Shown here one piece after another: positions 1 to 9,861 of a stretch of DNA of 64,000 nucleotides (the stretch's first letter is position 1; each line of letters opens with the position of its first letter). Position numbers and translations under genes: made by a program. The stretch is from Ramlibacter henchirensis (lineage in GTDB: Bacteria; Pseudomonadota; Gammaproteobacteria; Burkholderiales; Burkholderiaceae_C): contig NZ_SMLM01000002.1 of NCBI RefSeq assembly GCF_004682015.1, positions 186,001 through 250,000 of the forward strand, written 5' to 3'. The notes below the pieces were generated by a model. The model searched no databases, was not told the origin of the DNA, and saw only the letters and a list, made by a program, of their open reading frames with translations.

Positions 1-5
1 GCGTG

Positions 6-34
6 CGCCGCGTTGGTGAAGAGCCAACGCGGCG
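6..34. other. Perfect 11-bp hairpin just upstream of dnaJ
   Basis: Arms CGCCGCGTTGG and CCAACGCGGCG are exact reverse complements around a 7-base loop. No U-run follows directly, so it looks more like an mRNA-processing or partial-termination hairpin than a strong terminator. The gene before dnaJ lies outside the window; by common gene order it would be dnaK, which is inference. Confidence 0.6.
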
Positions 35-61
35 TTCGCGCTGAAAAAAACACGAGAGACG

Positions 62-1213
62 ATGGCCACGAAACGCGACTACTACGACGTCCTGGGGGTG
101 CCCAAGAACGCCTCCGAGGACGAGATCAAGAAGGCTTATCGCAAGCTCGCGATGAAGTACCACCCCGACCGCAACCAGGGGGATGCGGCCCGGGAGGCGG
201 AGGCCAAGTTCAAGGAGGCCAAGGAGGCGTACGAGATGCTCTCGGACGCCGACAAGCGCACTGCGTACGACCAGTACGGCCATGCGGGGGTCGATCCCAA
301 CATGCGCGGCGCGGGCGCCGGCCCGGAGGGCTTCGGCGGTTTCGCCGAGGCGTTCGGCGACATCTTCGGCGACATCTTCGGCCAGGGCCGCGCCGGAGCC
401 GGCGGCGCGCGCGGCGGCCGCCAGGTCTATCGCGGCAACGACCTGTCGTACGCGATGGAGGTTTCGCTGGAGGAAGCGGCCAGCGGCAAGGAAGCGCAGA
501 TCCGCATCCCGACCTGGGACCCGTGCGACACCTGCCACGGCAGCGGCGCCAAGCCCGGCACCCAGGCCAAGGCCTGCGGCACCTGCCACGGCGCGGGCGT
601 GGTGCAGATGCGCCAGGGCTTCTTTTCGGTGCAGCAGACCTGCCCCACCTGCCGCGGCCAGGGCAAGATCATTCCCGAGCCCTGCCCCACCTGCCACGGC
701 CAGGGCAAGGTGAAGAAGCAGAAGACGCTGGAAGTGAAGATCCCCGCCGGCATCGACGACGGCATGCGCATCCGAAGCGCGGGCAACGGCGAGCCGGGCC
801 ACAACGGCGGCCCGCCGGGCGACCTGTACATCGAGATCCGGCTGAAGAAGCACCCGATCTTCGAGCGCGACGGCGACGACCTGCACTGCGTGGTGCCGAT
901 CTCGTTCACCCGGGCGGCCCTCGGCGGCGAGATCGAGGTGCCAACGCTGCAGGGCAAGGCGGCCATCGACATCCCCGAGGGCACCCAGGCCGGCAAGCAG
1001 TTCCGCCTGCGCGGCAAGGGCATCAAGGGCGTGCGTTCCAGCTACCCCGGCGACCTCTACTGCCACATCAGCGTCGAGACGCCGGTCAAGCTGACGGAGC
1101 ACCAGCGCAAGCTGCTCAAGGAGCTGGACGAAGCCCTTCGCAAGGGCGGGCCCAAGCACTCGCCCAGCGAGGAAAGCTGGTCCGACAAATTGAAGAACTT
1201 CTTCAGCGCCTGA
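62..1213 (+). CDS. dnaJ: Molecular chaperone DnaJ
   Basis: Hsp40 co-chaperone that stimulates DnaK ATP hydrolysis and delivers unfolded cytoplasmic proteins. The 383-residue protein is full length for the type I family. The J domain occupies about residues 1-70 with the essential HPD at 34-36, followed by a Gly/Phe-rich linker and then four CxxCxGxG zinc-binding repeats between about residues 155 and 215, and the C-terminal substrate-binding beta domains. The ATG at 62 starts the J domain directly and is preceded by a purine-rich GAGAG stretch. A strong terminator follows the stop, so dnaJ is probably the last gene of its transcript. Confidence 0.98.
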   Translation: MATKRDYYDVLGVPKNASEDEIKKAYRKLAMKYHPDRNQGDAAREAEAKFKEAKEAYEMLSDADKRTAYDQYGHAGVDPNMRGAGAGPEGFGGFAEAFGDIFGDIFGQGRAGAGGARGGRQVYRGNDLSYAMEVSLEEAASGKEAQIRIPTWDPCDTCHGSGAKPGTQAKACGTCHGAGVVQMRQGFFSVQQTCPTCRGQGKIIPEPCPTCHGQGKVKKQKTLEVKIPAGIDDGMRIRSAGNGEPGHNGGPPGDLYIEIRLKKHPIFERDGDDLHCVVPISFTRAALGGEIEVPTLQGKAAIDIPEGTQAGKQFRLRGKGIKGVRSSYPGDLYCHISVETPVKLTEHQRKLLKELDEALRKGGPKHSPSEESWSDKLKNFFSA

Positions 1214-1239
1214 CCGGCCCAGGCAGGCGAAAGCGCTAA

Positions 1240-1274
1240 GTTGCCGGTGCGCCGTGGGCGCCCGGCAACGTTTT
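1240..1274 (+). terminator. Rho-independent terminator after dnaJ
   Basis: Outer arms GTTGCCGG and CCGGCAAC enclose an inner GCGCC/GGCGC stem with a GTG loop and one unpaired T; GTTTT follows. It sits 27 bases after the dnaJ stop. Confidence 0.75.
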
Positions 1275-1343
1275 GTTGCGGGCTGTGCGCGCAACGCGAC
1301 AGTTCAATTGGCTTGGCGCAGTTGTCAATCCACAATTGCGTCA

Positions 1344-1913
1344 ATGTCGCTCAAGCTGTTTCGCTCGACGGGCTTCCATTCCATCCTCACCCCGGGGGAG
1401 GCGCGCCTCGCGCTTCACCCGGGCTGGGCGGTGGCCATGGTCGCCGGCTGGGCGGGCGTTGCGTGCAACGCGTGGCTGTGGCAGGCGCTGATCGGCTCCG
1501 GGCCCTTCGTGGCCGCCGTGGCGGCCACCATCGGTATCGCCGGCGCGGTGGGTTTCTTCCTCAGCGTGTTCGGCTGGCGGCGTACCTTCAAGCCCGCCGC
1601 GACTCTGGCTCTTCTGGGGTGCGCGCTCCTTTCGGCCGGCGTGTGGACCCAGGGCATCCCTCCGTCTTCGCTGGTGGACGACAGCACCCGCCTGTCCGCC
1701 CTGCTCCCGGCCTGGGCTTCCCTGTTCCGCTGGCAGGTGCCGACGCTGCTGGTGCTCCTGGGCGTGCTGCCCGTCCTGTGGCTGTGGAACACGCAGCTGC
1801 GCCGCCTGTCCGGGCCCGCCCAGCTGCGGTCGAACCTGGCGGGCGTCTTCCTCTGGTTCTTCGTGGCGTCGGTCGGCTTTTCGCTGCTGGCCCGCCTGGC
1901 GCCCGGCGCCTGA
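1344..1913 (+). CDS. Orphan EptA-type N-terminal membrane domain protein
   Basis: A 189-residue hydrophobic protein with about five predicted membrane segments. Its architecture resembles the N-terminal membrane domain of lipid A phosphoethanolamine transferases (EptA/DUF1705), including the conserved RRTFKP stretch before the third segment and an acidic SLVDD segment. The periplasmic sulfatase-fold catalytic domain of the roughly 540-residue enzymes is absent: the reading frame stops directly against the stop of the convergent radical SAM gene. I chose the ATG at 1344 because residues before it would fall in the dnaJ terminator; no good Shine-Dalgarno is visible. It cannot be a transferase by itself. 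It may be a remnant, or a stand-alone membrane protein. Confidence 0.7.
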   Translation: MSLKLFRSTGFHSILTPGEARLALHPGWAVAMVAGWAGVACNAWLWQALIGSGPFVAAVAATIGIAGAVGFFLSVFGWRRTFKPAATLALLGCALLSAGVWTQGIPPSSLVDDSTRLSALLPAWASLFRWQVPTLLVLLGVLPVLWLWNTQLRRLSGPAQLRSNLAGVFLWFFVASVGFSLLARLAPGA

Positions 1914-2993
1914 TCAGAACAGCCGGCCCTGGCCGGCGGGTGATGGCGGGCGGAACAGCGTCGTGTCCATCTCCACCCTCTCCCGGTTGAACCCCAGCCT
2001 CGTCGCCGCCTTGCGGAATCGCTGTCCGATCAGCTCCGCCCAGGGGCCGCTGCCCTTCATGCGCGTGGCGAAGTCGGCGTCGTAGTCCTTGCCGCCGCGC
2101 ATGTCCTGCACACGGGCCATGACGCGATCGGCCCGCTGCGGGAAGTGCATCTGCAGCCATTGCCGGAACAGCGGGCTCACCTCCCAGGGCAGCCGGAGCA
2201 CGTGATAGAAGGCGCTGCGCGCGCCCGCCTCCCAGGCCGCCTCCAGCACCTGCTCCATGTCCTCCGTCAGGAACGGGATCTGCGGCGCCAGGCTCACGCC
2301 GCACGGCACGCCCGCTTCCGCCAGCGTGCGCAGCAGGCGAAGCCGCCGGTGCGGCGCTGCGGCGCGCGGCTCCAGCTTGCGCGTGAGCTCGGGGTCCAGC
2401 GTGGTGATCGTCACGTAGATCGCCGCCAGTTTCTTGTGGGCCATGGGCGCGATCAGGTCGAGGTCGCGCTCCACGCCGGCGGACTTGGTGACCAGCGAGA
2501 AAGCGTGGTCCGTTTCGTGCAGCACTTCGATGACCGACCGCGTCAGGCGCAGCTCGCGCTCGACCGGCTGGTAGCAATCGGTCGCGGTGCCGATGGCGAT
2601 CATCTTCGGCTCGTAGTTGCGCCGCGAGATTTCACGCCGCAGCACGTCGGCCACGCCCCGCTTCGCGATGATCCGCGTCTCGAAGTCGAGCCCCGGCGAC
2701 ATGTTCAGGTAGCTGTGCGTCGGCCGCGCGTAGCAGTAGATGCAGCCGTGCTCGCAGCCGCGGTAGGGGTTCAGAGACCGTTCGAAGTACACGTCGGGTG
2801 AGTCCACGTCGCCGATCACGCTGCGCGGGTCTTCCCAGATCACCTCGGTCCTGGGCGGCCATGCGGCATCCGCCGGTTCGCCTTCCCAGCCGTCGTCGAA
2901 CGCCTCGCGCGCGTCGCGCTCGAACCGGTGCGGAAAGCGCGTCGCGGTGCCGCGGCCCTTGATCGCCTCGATGGGGATGCTCGTACTGCTCAT
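1914..2993 (-). CDS. PA0069 family radical SAM protein
   Basis: A 359-residue radical SAM enzyme of the spore-photoproduct-lyase-like PA0069 family. The 4Fe-4S ligands are C80, C84 and C87 in a CxxxCxxC motif within SLNPYRGCEHGCIYCYA. The rest of the protein is a partial TIM barrel. The physiological substrate of this family is not established; a role in DNA or nucleotide repair is only suggested by fold. The stop codon abuts the stop of the convergent EptA-like gene (shared TGATCA). The start at 2993 faces the GbsR-type regulator 101 bases away. Confidence 0.9.
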   Translation of the reverse strand: MSSTSIPIEAIKGRGTATRFPHRFERDAREAFDDGWEGEPADAAWPPRTEVIWEDPRSVIGDVDSPDVYFERSLNPYRGCEHGCIYCYARPTHSYLNMSPGLDFETRIIAKRGVADVLRREISRRNYEPKMIAIGTATDCYQPVERELRLTRSVIEVLHETDHAFSLVTKSAGVERDLDLIAPMAHKKLAAIYVTITTLDPELTRKLEPRAAAPHRRLRLLRTLAEAGVPCGVSLAPQIPFLTEDMEQVLEAAWEAGARSAFYHVLRLPWEVSPLFRQWLQMHFPQRADRVMARVQDMRGGKDYDADFATRMKGSGPWAELIGQRFRKAATRLGFNRERVEMDTTLFRPPSPAGQGRLF

Positions 2994-3047
2994 GGCTGTA
3001 TTTTCATCCAGTACTTTGCGGGCGTCGACCCCTCGCCGTTGCTGGAA

Positions 3048-3065
3048 TTTCAGTAATTACTGAAA
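3048..3065. promoter_or_regulatory. 18-bp perfect palindrome, candidate GbsR/MarR operator
   Basis: TTTCAGTAA followed by its exact reverse complement TTACTGAAA. It lies 29 bases before the regulator start, between a possible -35 (TTGCTG, 3039-3044) and -10 (GAAAAT, 3062-3067) at 17-bp spacing, so a dimer bound here would block transcription of the regulator-cydAB unit. Promoter hexamers are weak matches and are inference. Confidence 0.6.
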
Positions 3066-3094
3066 ATTCAAGCAGTACGCGGCACAATGGAGCC

Positions 3095-3670
3095 ATGCCG
3101 CTGCAAGACCACCTCCCGCCGCTCTCGCGCGAGTTCGTCTCCCACTTCGGTGAGATGGGCAGCCGCTGGGGCATCAACCGCACCGTCGGGCAGATCTACG
3201 CGCTGATCTTCATTTCGCAGCGTGCGCTGAACGCCGACGAGATCGCAGAAGCGCTGGAGTTCTCACGCTCCAACGTCAGCATGGGTTTGAAGGAACTCCA
3301 GTCCTGGCGCCTGGTGCGGCTGAAGCACCAGCCGGGCGACCGGCGCGAGTACTTCGAGGCGCCGGGCGATGTCTGGGAGATCTTCCGCGTGCTGGCCGAG
3401 GAGCGCCGCCGGCGCGAGATCGAACCGACGCTTTCGATGCTGCGCGCCGCGCTGATGCAGCAGCCGGTGAACGACGCCGACCGCTATGCGCAGGAGCGCA
3501 TGCGCCAGATGCACGAGCTGATCGACCGGTTGATGACCTGGTTCGACGACGTGCAGAAGCTCGCGCCCGAGACGGCGCTGCAGCTCATGGGGATGGGCGC
3601 CAGGGTGACCCGGGTGCTCGAATTCAAGGACCGGATGACGGGCAAGGCCGCCTCGTCGCGAAAGGAATGA
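3095..3670 (+). CDS. GbsR/MarR family transcriptional regulator
   Basis: A 191-residue winged-helix regulator. The HTH is around residues 45-100 with a recognition-helix-like segment SRSNVSMGLKELQSW, followed by a basic wing RRE and a helical dimerization tail. Proteins of this type are often found in front of cydAB in Burkholderiales, and here the stop codon sits within the translation-initiation region of cydA, so the two are co-transcribed. The 18-bp palindrome upstream is the likely autoregulatory site. The inducing signal is unknown; control of bd oxidase by redox or osmotic cues would be speculation. Confidence 0.88.
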   Translation: MPLQDHLPPLSREFVSHFGEMGSRWGINRTVGQIYALIFISQRALNADEIAEALEFSRSNVSMGLKELQSWRLVRLKHQPGDRREYFEAPGDVWEIFRVLAEERRRREIEPTLSMLRAALMQQPVNDADRYAQERMRQMHELIDRLMTWFDDVQKLAPETALQLMGMGARVTRVLEFKDRMTGKAASSRKE

Positions 3671-3675
3671 CAACG

Positions 3676-5058
3676 ATGGACGCCCTCGTGCTCTCGCGCA
3701 TCCAGTTCGCCGCGAACATCAGCTTCCACATCCTCTTTCCCACCATCAACATCGCGCTGGGCTGGTTCCTCGTCTACTTCCGCCTGCGCGGCAACCTGGC
3801 GCGCGGCCACCAGGATGCACGGTACTGGGAGGAGGCCTACTACCTCTGGACCAAGGTTTTCGCCCTGAGCTTCGCGCTGGGCGTCGTGTCGGGCATCACC
3901 ATGAGCTTCCAGTTCGGCACCAACTGGCCCGGCTTCATGGAGAAGGCCGGCAACATCGCCGGGCCGCTGCTCGGTTACGAGGTGCTCACCGCCTTCTTCT
4001 TGGAGGCCACCTTCCTCGGGATCATGCTGTTCGGCCGCAGCCGCGTGTCGGACCGGGTGCACCTGTTCGCTTCCCTGATGGTGGCGGCCGGCACCACGCT
4101 CTCGGCGTTCTGGATCCTGAGCCTGAACTCGTGGATGCAGACGCCGGTTGGCTACCGCATCGAAGACGGCGTGATGTACGCCGACAGCTGGCTGCAGATC
4201 GTCTTCAATCCCTCGTTCCCGTACCGGCTCGCGCACAAGCTGCTGGCCTCCACGATCACCGCGTCGTTCCTCATCGCCGGGTTATCCGCGTACCAGTACC
4301 TGACCAAGGCGAACAACGGCGGATCGCTCAAGGCGATGCGCACCGCGATCACGGTGGCCGCCGTCGCCGTGCCGCTGCAGATCGTCGCCGGCGACCTCCA
4401 TGGCCTGAACACGCTGGAGCACCAGCCGGCCAAGATCGCCGCCCTCGAAGGACTGTGGAAGACCGAGAAAAGCGCGCCGCTCACGCTGTTCGGAATCCCC
4501 AACGAAGCCGAACGCCGCACGGACTACGCCATCAAGCTGCCCGGCTTCGCCAGCCTGATCCTGGCGCACGACTGGAACGCGGAGCTCAAGGGCCTGGACC
4601 AGTTCGAGGGCCGGCACCCGCCGGTCGCGCCGGTCTTCTGGAGCTTCCGCGTGATGGTCGGCATGGGCGTGCTGATGCTCCTTGCCTCGTGGTGGGCGTT
4701 CTGGACGCAGTGGCGCGGCCGCGCGTTCCAGGACCGGCAACCGTTTTCGCGGATGCAGCTGCGCGTGCTGGCCGGCATGACCTTCTCGGGCTGGATCGCG
4801 ACGCTGGCGGGCTGGTACGTCACCGAGATCGGCCGCCAGCCCTTCATCGTCTATGGCGTGCTGCGCACCGCGGATATGGTGGCGGACCATCCGCCGGGCC
4901 TGGTGCTGATCACGCTCGTGAGCTACCTCGCGGTGTATGCGTTCCTGCTCGCGGCCTATGTGCTGGTGCTGATGTACATGAGCCGCCACCCCGCGATGCC
5001 CACGCCCGACGCACCGCAAAGCCCCAAGCCCGGCATGGCGATCGGCGGGCCCGCCTGA
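3676..5058 (+). CDS. cydA: Cytochrome bd-type ubiquinol oxidase subunit I (cyanide-insensitive type)
   Basis: Catalytic subunit of the bd quinol oxidase in the cytoplasmic membrane, reducing O2 to water with electrons from ubiquinol. About nine membrane segments are visible. Haem ligands match the family: H18 (the equivalent of H19 in E. coli) and the His at about residue 187 in RLAHKLLAS; the GRQPF stretch is at about 386. The quinol loop is short and the protein is about 460 residues against 522 for E. coli CydA, as in CIO-type enzymes. The ATG at 3676 is preferred: AAAGGA lies nine bases upstream, whereas the in-frame ATG at 3667 has no room for a ribosome site. Confidence 0.96.
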   Translation: MDALVLSRIQFAANISFHILFPTINIALGWFLVYFRLRGNLARGHQDARYWEEAYYLWTKVFALSFALGVVSGITMSFQFGTNWPGFMEKAGNIAGPLLGYEVLTAFFLEATFLGIMLFGRSRVSDRVHLFASLMVAAGTTLSAFWILSLNSWMQTPVGYRIEDGVMYADSWLQIVFNPSFPYRLAHKLLASTITASFLIAGLSAYQYLTKANNGGSLKAMRTAITVAAVAVPLQIVAGDLHGLNTLEHQPAKIAALEGLWKTEKSAPLTLFGIPNEAERRTDYAIKLPGFASLILAHDWNAELKGLDQFEGRHPPVAPVFWSFRVMVGMGVLMLLASWWAFWTQWRGRAFQDRQPFSRMQLRVLAGMTFSGWIATLAGWYVTEIGRQPFIVYGVLRTADMVADHPPGLVLITLVSYLAVYAFLLAAYVLVLMYMSRHPAMPTPDAPQSPKPGMAIGGPA

Positions 5059-5071
5059 GGAGAAAAGAACC

Positions 5072-6085
5072 ATGGATCTGAACTGGACCTCGCTCCTGCC
5101 CCTCGTGTTCATGGCCGTGATGGGCCTGTCACTGCTCGCCTACGTGGTGCTGGACGGCTACGACCTCGGCGTCGGCATCCTGCTGCCTTTCGCGACCGAC
5201 GCCGAGAAGGACATCATGGTGTCCAGCATCGGGCCATTCTGGGATGCGAACGAGACGTGGCTCGTGCTGGGCGTCGGCGTGCTGCTGGTCGCCTTTCCCC
5301 GCGCGCACAGCCTGGTGCTGACCAACCTGTACCTGCCCGTCGCCGTGATGCTGGTCGGATTGATCCTGCGCGGCGTGTCGTTCGACTTCCGGGTGAAGGC
5401 GCGCGCGGCGCGCAAGGGCATGTGGAACGCGCTGTTCGCGGCGGGCTCGCTGATGGCCGCCACGGCCCAGGGCTGGATGCTGGGCAGTTATCTCACCGGC
5501 TTTGACCGCGCGCCGCTGTCGCTCGCCTTCTCGCTCATGATCGCGCTGACGCTGCCGACCGCTTACGCGATGCTGGGCGCGGGCTGGCTGATCATGAAGA
5601 CCTGGGACGAGCTGCAGGCCAAGGCCGTTCGCTGGGCGCGCCGGGTGCTCTGGCCGATGGGACTCGCGCTCGTGGGCATCTCGCTGGCTACACCCCTTGT
5701 CAGCCGCACGGTGTTCGACAAGTGGTTCTCGATGCCGGAGCTGATCGGCCTGCTGCCGATCCCCGTGGCTTGCGCCGCCGCCTTCTACGCCGCGTGGCAC
5801 GTGTCACGCAAGCCGAACGTGGTGGCGGCGGGCTACGGCTGGGTGATCTTCGCCTCCACCGTGCTGCTGTTCGTGATGGCCTTCCTCGGCCTCGCCTACA
5901 GCATCTACCCGTACATCGTGATCGATCGCATGACGGTGTGGGAGGCGGCGAGCGCGCACGATTCCCTGGTGGTGATCTTCGTCGGCGTGGCGATCACGCT
6001 GCCTGCGATCGTGGTCTACACGATCTTCATGTACCGGGTGTTCTGGGGGCGGGCTAGCGAGTTGAGTTACGGCGCCGCGAAATAA
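5072..6085 (+). CDS. cydB: Cytochrome bd-type ubiquinol oxidase subunit II
   Basis: Partner membrane subunit of CydA, 337 residues with eight to nine predicted membrane helices. The family signature VVLDGYDLGVG near the N-terminus and GPFWDANETWLV are intact. A clear GAGGAG site precedes the ATG, 13 bases after the cydA stop. No small cydX-like gene follows: the next gene starts on the other strand within five bases. This is usual for CIO-type operons. Confidence 0.96.
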   Translation: MDLNWTSLLPLVFMAVMGLSLLAYVVLDGYDLGVGILLPFATDAEKDIMVSSIGPFWDANETWLVLGVGVLLVAFPRAHSLVLTNLYLPVAVMLVGLILRGVSFDFRVKARAARKGMWNALFAAGSLMAATAQGWMLGSYLTGFDRAPLSLAFSLMIALTLPTAYAMLGAGWLIMKTWDELQAKAVRWARRVLWPMGLALVGISLATPLVSRTVFDKWFSMPELIGLLPIPVACAAAFYAAWHVSRKPNVVAAGYGWVIFASTVLLFVMAFLGLAYSIYPYIVIDRMTVWEAASAHDSLVVIFVGVAITLPAIVVYTIFMYRVFWGRASELSYGAAK

Positions 6086-6089
6086 GCCT

Positions 6090-7049
6090 TCAGAGGCCGA
6101 GGCGCCGCCGGGCGTCGTGGTACTCGCGCTTGAGCTTCTCGACGAACTCCGCCGCGCTGCTCACGTCCTGGACCGCGGCGATGCCCTGGCCGCAGCCCCA
6201 GATGTCCTTCCAGGCCTTCTTGGCGCTCTCGCCGCCGCCGAAGTTCATCTTGGTGGGGTCGCTCTCCGGCAGGTTGTCCGGGTCGAGCCCGGCGTTGCGG
6301 ATCGAGGGCTTGAGGTAGTTGCCGTGCACGCCCGTGAACAGGTTGGAGTACACGATGTCGTCGCTCGTGCCCTCGACGATGGCCTGCTTGTAGGCATCGG
6401 ATGCGCGGGCCTCGTGGGTCGCGATGAAGGCCGACCCGATGTAGGCGAAGTCGGCGCCCATGGCCTGCGCCGCCAGCACCGCGCCGCCGTTGGCGATCGC
6501 ACCCGAGAGCGCCAGCGGGCCGTCGAACCACTCGCGGATCTCCTGCACCAGCGCGAACGGGCTCTTGATGCCCGCGTGCCCGCCGGCGCCCGCGGCGACC
6601 GCGATCAAGCCATCGGCGCCCTTGTCGATCGCCTTGCGCGCGAAGGTGTTGTTGATGATGTCGTGCAGCACGATCCCGCCGTAGGAATGGATCGCGTCGT
6701 TGACGTCGGTCCGCGCGCCCAGGGAGGTGATGATCACCGGCACCTGGTACTTGACCACCATCTCCATGTCGTGATCCAGCCGGTCGTTGCTGCGGTGGAC
6801 GATCTGGTTGATGGCAAAAGGCGCCGCGGGCCGCTCGGGGTTGGCGCGGTTGTACGCGGCGAGCGTCTCGGTGATCTCGGCCAGCCATTCGTCCAGCTGC
6901 GACGCGGGCCGCGCATTGAGCGCCGGCATCGAGCCGACGATGCCGGCCTTGCACTGCTCGATCACGAGCCGGGGATTGCTGACGATGAACAGCGGCGAGC
7001 CGATGACCGGTAGCTCGAGGTTGCGAAGGGCGGGCGGAAGCTTGGACAA
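6090..7049 (-). CDS. NAD(P)H-dependent flavin oxidoreductase, nitronate monooxygenase-like
   Basis: A 319-residue FMN-binding TIM-barrel protein of the YrpB/nitronate monooxygenase superfamily. The glycine-rich AGAGGHAG loop and the phosphate-binding SGAIANGGAV segment are present. Family members oxidise alkyl nitronates or act as enoyl reductases, and the true substrate here is not shown by sequence. It is the last gene of the etfB-etfA-acyl-CoA dehydrogenase string, 21 bases after the dehydrogenase, so a link to acyl-CoA oxidation is plausible. The start is a TTG at 7049 with AAGGA eight bases upstream; the next in-frame Met would remove the first beta strand. Confidence 0.85.
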   Translation of the reverse strand: MSKLPPALRNLELPVIGSPLFIVSNPRLVIEQCKAGIVGSMPALNARPASQLDEWLAEITETLAAYNRANPERPAAPFAINQIVHRSNDRLDHDMEMVVKYQVPVIITSLGARTDVNDAIHSYGGIVLHDIINNTFARKAIDKGADGLIAVAAGAGGHAGIKSPFALVQEIREWFDGPLALSGAIANGGAVLAAQAMGADFAYIGSAFIATHEARASDAYKQAIVEGTSDDIVYSNLFTGVHGNYLKPSIRNAGLDPDNLPESDPTKMNFGGGESAKKAWKDIWGCGQGIAAVQDVSSAAEFVEKLKREYHDARRRLGL

Positions 7050-7070
7050 GAAAAGGTTCCTTTTTTGTTT

Positions 7071-8861
7071 TCAGAACGCTTCGATCGCGAGGCTGGTGAC
7101 GCTCTCCGCGCCTTCGACGATGCTGTCGCGGATGCCCGGCGCGCGCGCCAGGATGTGGTCGGCGTAGAAGCGCGCGGTCGTGATCTTGGCCTGCATGAAG
7201 GCGGTGTCCTCGCCCTTGGCGGCCAGGTCCTCCGCCGCGAGCAGCGAGCGCGCTAGCTGCCAGCCCGCCACCAGGTTGCCGGCCAGCATCAGGTAGGGCA
7301 CGGAGCCCGCGAAGGCCGCGTTCGGGCTGGCCTTCGTCTGAGAGGCTATGAAGTCCACCACGTCCAGGAAAGCCTTGCGAGCAGCGCTCAGGCGCCGCAG
7401 CACCGCGCGGGCCGCCACCGTGTCGCGACGGGCAAGCTCGCCTTCGGTCTTCTCGATCTGCGCGGCGACGGCCCGGGCGGTCTGGCCGCCGTCGCGCGCC
7501 GTCTTGCGGCCGACCAGGTCATTCGCCTGGATGGCCGTCGTGCCTTCGTAGATGGTCAGGATCTTGGCGTCGCGGTAGTACTGCGCCGCGCCGGTCTCCT
7601 CGATGAAGCCCATGCCGCCGTGCACCTGCACGCCCAGCGAGGTCACCTCCAGGCTCATCTCGGTGCTGTAGCCCTTCACCAGCGGCACCATGAACTCGTA
7701 GAAGGCCTGGTTCTGCTTGCGCACCTGCGCATCGGGATGGTGGTGGGAGGCGTCGTAGGCGGCGGCGGCCACCGTGGCCATCGCGCGGCAGCCTTCGGTG
7801 AACGCGCGCATCGTCATCAGCATGCGCTTGACGTCGGGGTGGTGGATGATGGGCGCGCTGCTGTTCATCGAGCCGTCCACCGGCCGCGACTGGACTCGCT
7901 CCTTCGCGTACGTCACGGCCTTCTGGTACGCGCGCTCGGCGATCGCGATGCCCTGCACACCGACGGCGTAGCGGGCTGCGTTCATCATGATGAACATGTA
8001 CTCGAGGCCGCGGTTCTCCTGGCCGACGAGGTAACCGACGGCGCCGCCTCGGTCGCCGTACTGGAGCACCGCCGTCGGCGAGGCCTTGATGCCCAGCTTG
8101 TGCTCGATGCTCACGCAGTGCACGTCGTTGCGCGCGCCCAGCGAACCGTCCTTGCCGACCAGGAACTTGGGCACGACGAACAGGCTGATGCCCTTCACGC
8201 CCTCCGGCGCGCCGGTCACGCGTGCGAGCACGAGGTGCACGATGTTGCCGGCCATGTCGTGCTCGCCGTACGTGATGAAGATCTTGGTGCCGAAGATCTT
8301 GTAGCTGCCGTCGGGCTGCGGCTCGGCGCGGGTGCGCACCAGGGCCAGGTCGCTGCCGGCCTGCGGCTCGGTGAGGTTCATGGTGCCGGTCCACTCGCCG
8401 CTCACCAGTTTCTCGAGGTAGGTGGCCTTGAGTTCATCGGAGCCCGCGGTCAGCAGCGCTTCGATCGCACCGTCGGTCAGCAGCGGACAGAGCGCGAAGC
8501 TGAGGTTCGCCGAATTCAGCATCTCGCCGCACGCGGCGCCGATGGTCTTGGGCAACCCCTGGCCGCCGAACGGGCCGGGGTGCTGCAGGCCCTGCCAGCC
8601 GCCCTCGATGTACTGGCGGTAGGCCTCCTTGAAGCCGGGCGTGGTCGAAACCTCGCCGTTGTTCCAGCTCGAGGGGTTCCTGTCGCCGGGCACGTTGAGC
8701 GGCGCGACCACCTCCTCGTTGAACCGCGCACATTCTTCGAGCACCGCCTGCGCGGTGTCGAAGCCCGCTTCCTCGAAGCCGGGCAGCTTCGCGATCTCGT
8801 CGATGCCAGCCAGGTGGCGGATGTCGAAGAGCATGTCTTTGACGGGGGCGCGGTACGTCAC
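7071..8861 (-). CDS. Acyl-CoA dehydrogenase, C-terminally extended (DmdC/AidB-like group)
   Basis: A 596-residue FAD-dependent acyl-CoA dehydrogenase that would pass electrons to the ETF encoded just upstream. N-terminal, middle ([12 protein letters not shown]) and C-terminal helical domains are complete. The catalytic base is probably the Glu of IYEGTTAIQ at about residue 438. The extra C-terminal domain is typical of the long-chain or methylmercaptopropionyl-CoA dehydrogenase-like subfamily, so substrate specificity cannot be assigned. The start is taken as the GTG at 8861, preceded by AAGGAGAC; the next upstream candidate has no ribosome site. Confidence 0.93.
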   Translation of the reverse strand: MTYRAPVKDMLFDIRHLAGIDEIAKLPGFEEAGFDTAQAVLEECARFNEEVVAPLNVPGDRNPSSWNNGEVSTTPGFKEAYRQYIEGGWQGLQHPGPFGGQGLPKTIGAACGEMLNSANLSFALCPLLTDGAIEALLTAGSDELKATYLEKLVSGEWTGTMNLTEPQAGSDLALVRTRAEPQPDGSYKIFGTKIFITYGEHDMAGNIVHLVLARVTGAPEGVKGISLFVVPKFLVGKDGSLGARNDVHCVSIEHKLGIKASPTAVLQYGDRGGAVGYLVGQENRGLEYMFIMMNAARYAVGVQGIAIAERAYQKAVTYAKERVQSRPVDGSMNSSAPIIHHPDVKRMLMTMRAFTEGCRAMATVAAAAYDASHHHPDAQVRKQNQAFYEFMVPLVKGYSTEMSLEVTSLGVQVHGGMGFIEETGAAQYYRDAKILTIYEGTTAIQANDLVGRKTARDGGQTARAVAAQIEKTEGELARRDTVAARAVLRRLSAARKAFLDVVDFIASQTKASPNAAFAGSVPYLMLAGNLVAGWQLARSLLAAEDLAAKGEDTAFMQAKITTARFYADHILARAPGIRDSIVEGAESVTSLAIEAF

Positions 8862-8927
8862 GGGAGTCTCCTTCAACCAAGGACAAGGCACCCGCAGGGC
8901 GCCTTGTTTTCTTCTGGAGCGAAGCGC

Positions 8928-9860
8928 TTACAGAGCTTTGACGAGCTCCGGCACCGCCGTGAACAGGTCCGCCTCGAGCCCGTAGTCGGCGACGCTGAAG
9001 ATCGGCGCCTCGGGATCCTTGTTGATCGCGACGATCACCTTGGAGTCCTTCATGCCCGCCAGGTGCTGGATGGCGCCCGAGATGCCGCAGGCGACATACA
9101 GCTGCGGCGCGACGATCTTGCCGGTCTGGCCCACCTGCCAGTCGTTGGGGGCGTAGCCCGCATCGACGGCGGCGCGGCTGGCGCCGAGCGCGGCGCCCAG
9201 CTTGTCGGCCAGCGGCGTCATCACCTCGTTGAACTTCTCCGCCGAACCCAGCGCGCGGCCGCCCGAGACGATCACCTTCGCGGCGGTGAGCTCGGGGCGG
9301 TCGCTCTTGGCGATCTCCTGGCCGACGAAGCTGCTCTTGCCGCTGTCGCCGACGGCCGTGACGGTCTCGACCGCCGCGCTGCCGCCGGTGCCTGCCGCGG
9401 GATCGAAGCCGGTGGTGCGGACCGTGATCACCTTCACCTTGTCCGCGCTCTGCACGATGGCGATGGCGTTGCCGGCGTAGATGGGGCGCTCGAAGGTGTC
9501 GGGGCTGTCGACCTTGCTGATGTCGCTGATCTGCGCGACGTCCAGCTTGGCGGCGACACGCGGGGCGATGTTCTTGCCGCTGGCGGTGGCGGGGAACAGG
9601 ATGTGGCTGTAGTTCGTGGCGATGGCCAGCACCTGGGCGGCCATGTTCTCGGCCAGGCCGTGGGCGAAGTGCTCGCCCTCGGCGTGCAGCACCTTGCTGA
9701 CGCCGGCGATCTGCGCAGCCTGTTTGGCCGCTTCGGCGGCGTTGTGGCCCGCCACCAGCACGTGGACGTCGCCGCCGCAGGCCGCGGCCGCGGTGACGGT
9801 GTTGAGCGTCGCGCCCCTGATGTGCGCGTTGTCGTGTTCGGCGATTACCAGAGCCGTCAT
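8928..9860 (-). CDS. etfA: Electron transfer flavoprotein subunit alpha
   Basis: FAD-carrying half of ETF, 310 residues, accepting electrons from acyl-CoA dehydrogenases and passing them to ETF:quinone oxidoreductase. The C-terminal FAD site is recognisable: [17 protein letters not shown], the [11 protein letters not shown] loop and [10 protein letters not shown]. The gene begins one base after the etfB stop and is followed after 66 bases by the acyl-CoA dehydrogenase. Confidence 0.98.
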   Translation of the reverse strand: MTALVIAEHDNAHIRGATLNTVTAAAACGGDVHVLVAGHNAAEAAKQAAQIAGVSKVLHAEGEHFAHGLAENMAAQVLAIATNYSHILFPATASGKNIAPRVAAKLDVAQISDISKVDSPDTFERPIYAGNAIAIVQSADKVKVITVRTTGFDPAAGTGGSAAVETVTAVGDSGKSSFVGQEIAKSDRPELTAAKVIVSGGRALGSAEKFNEVMTPLADKLGAALGASRAAVDAGYAPNDWQVGQTGKIVAPQLYVACGISGAIQHLAGMKDSKVIVAINKDPEAPIFSVADYGLEADLFTAVPELVKAL

Positions 9861-9861
9861 G

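Noticed and set aside
1254..1343. Upstream start for the EptA-like gene
   Set aside because: The added residues would be translated from the dnaJ terminator hairpin and have no family similarity.
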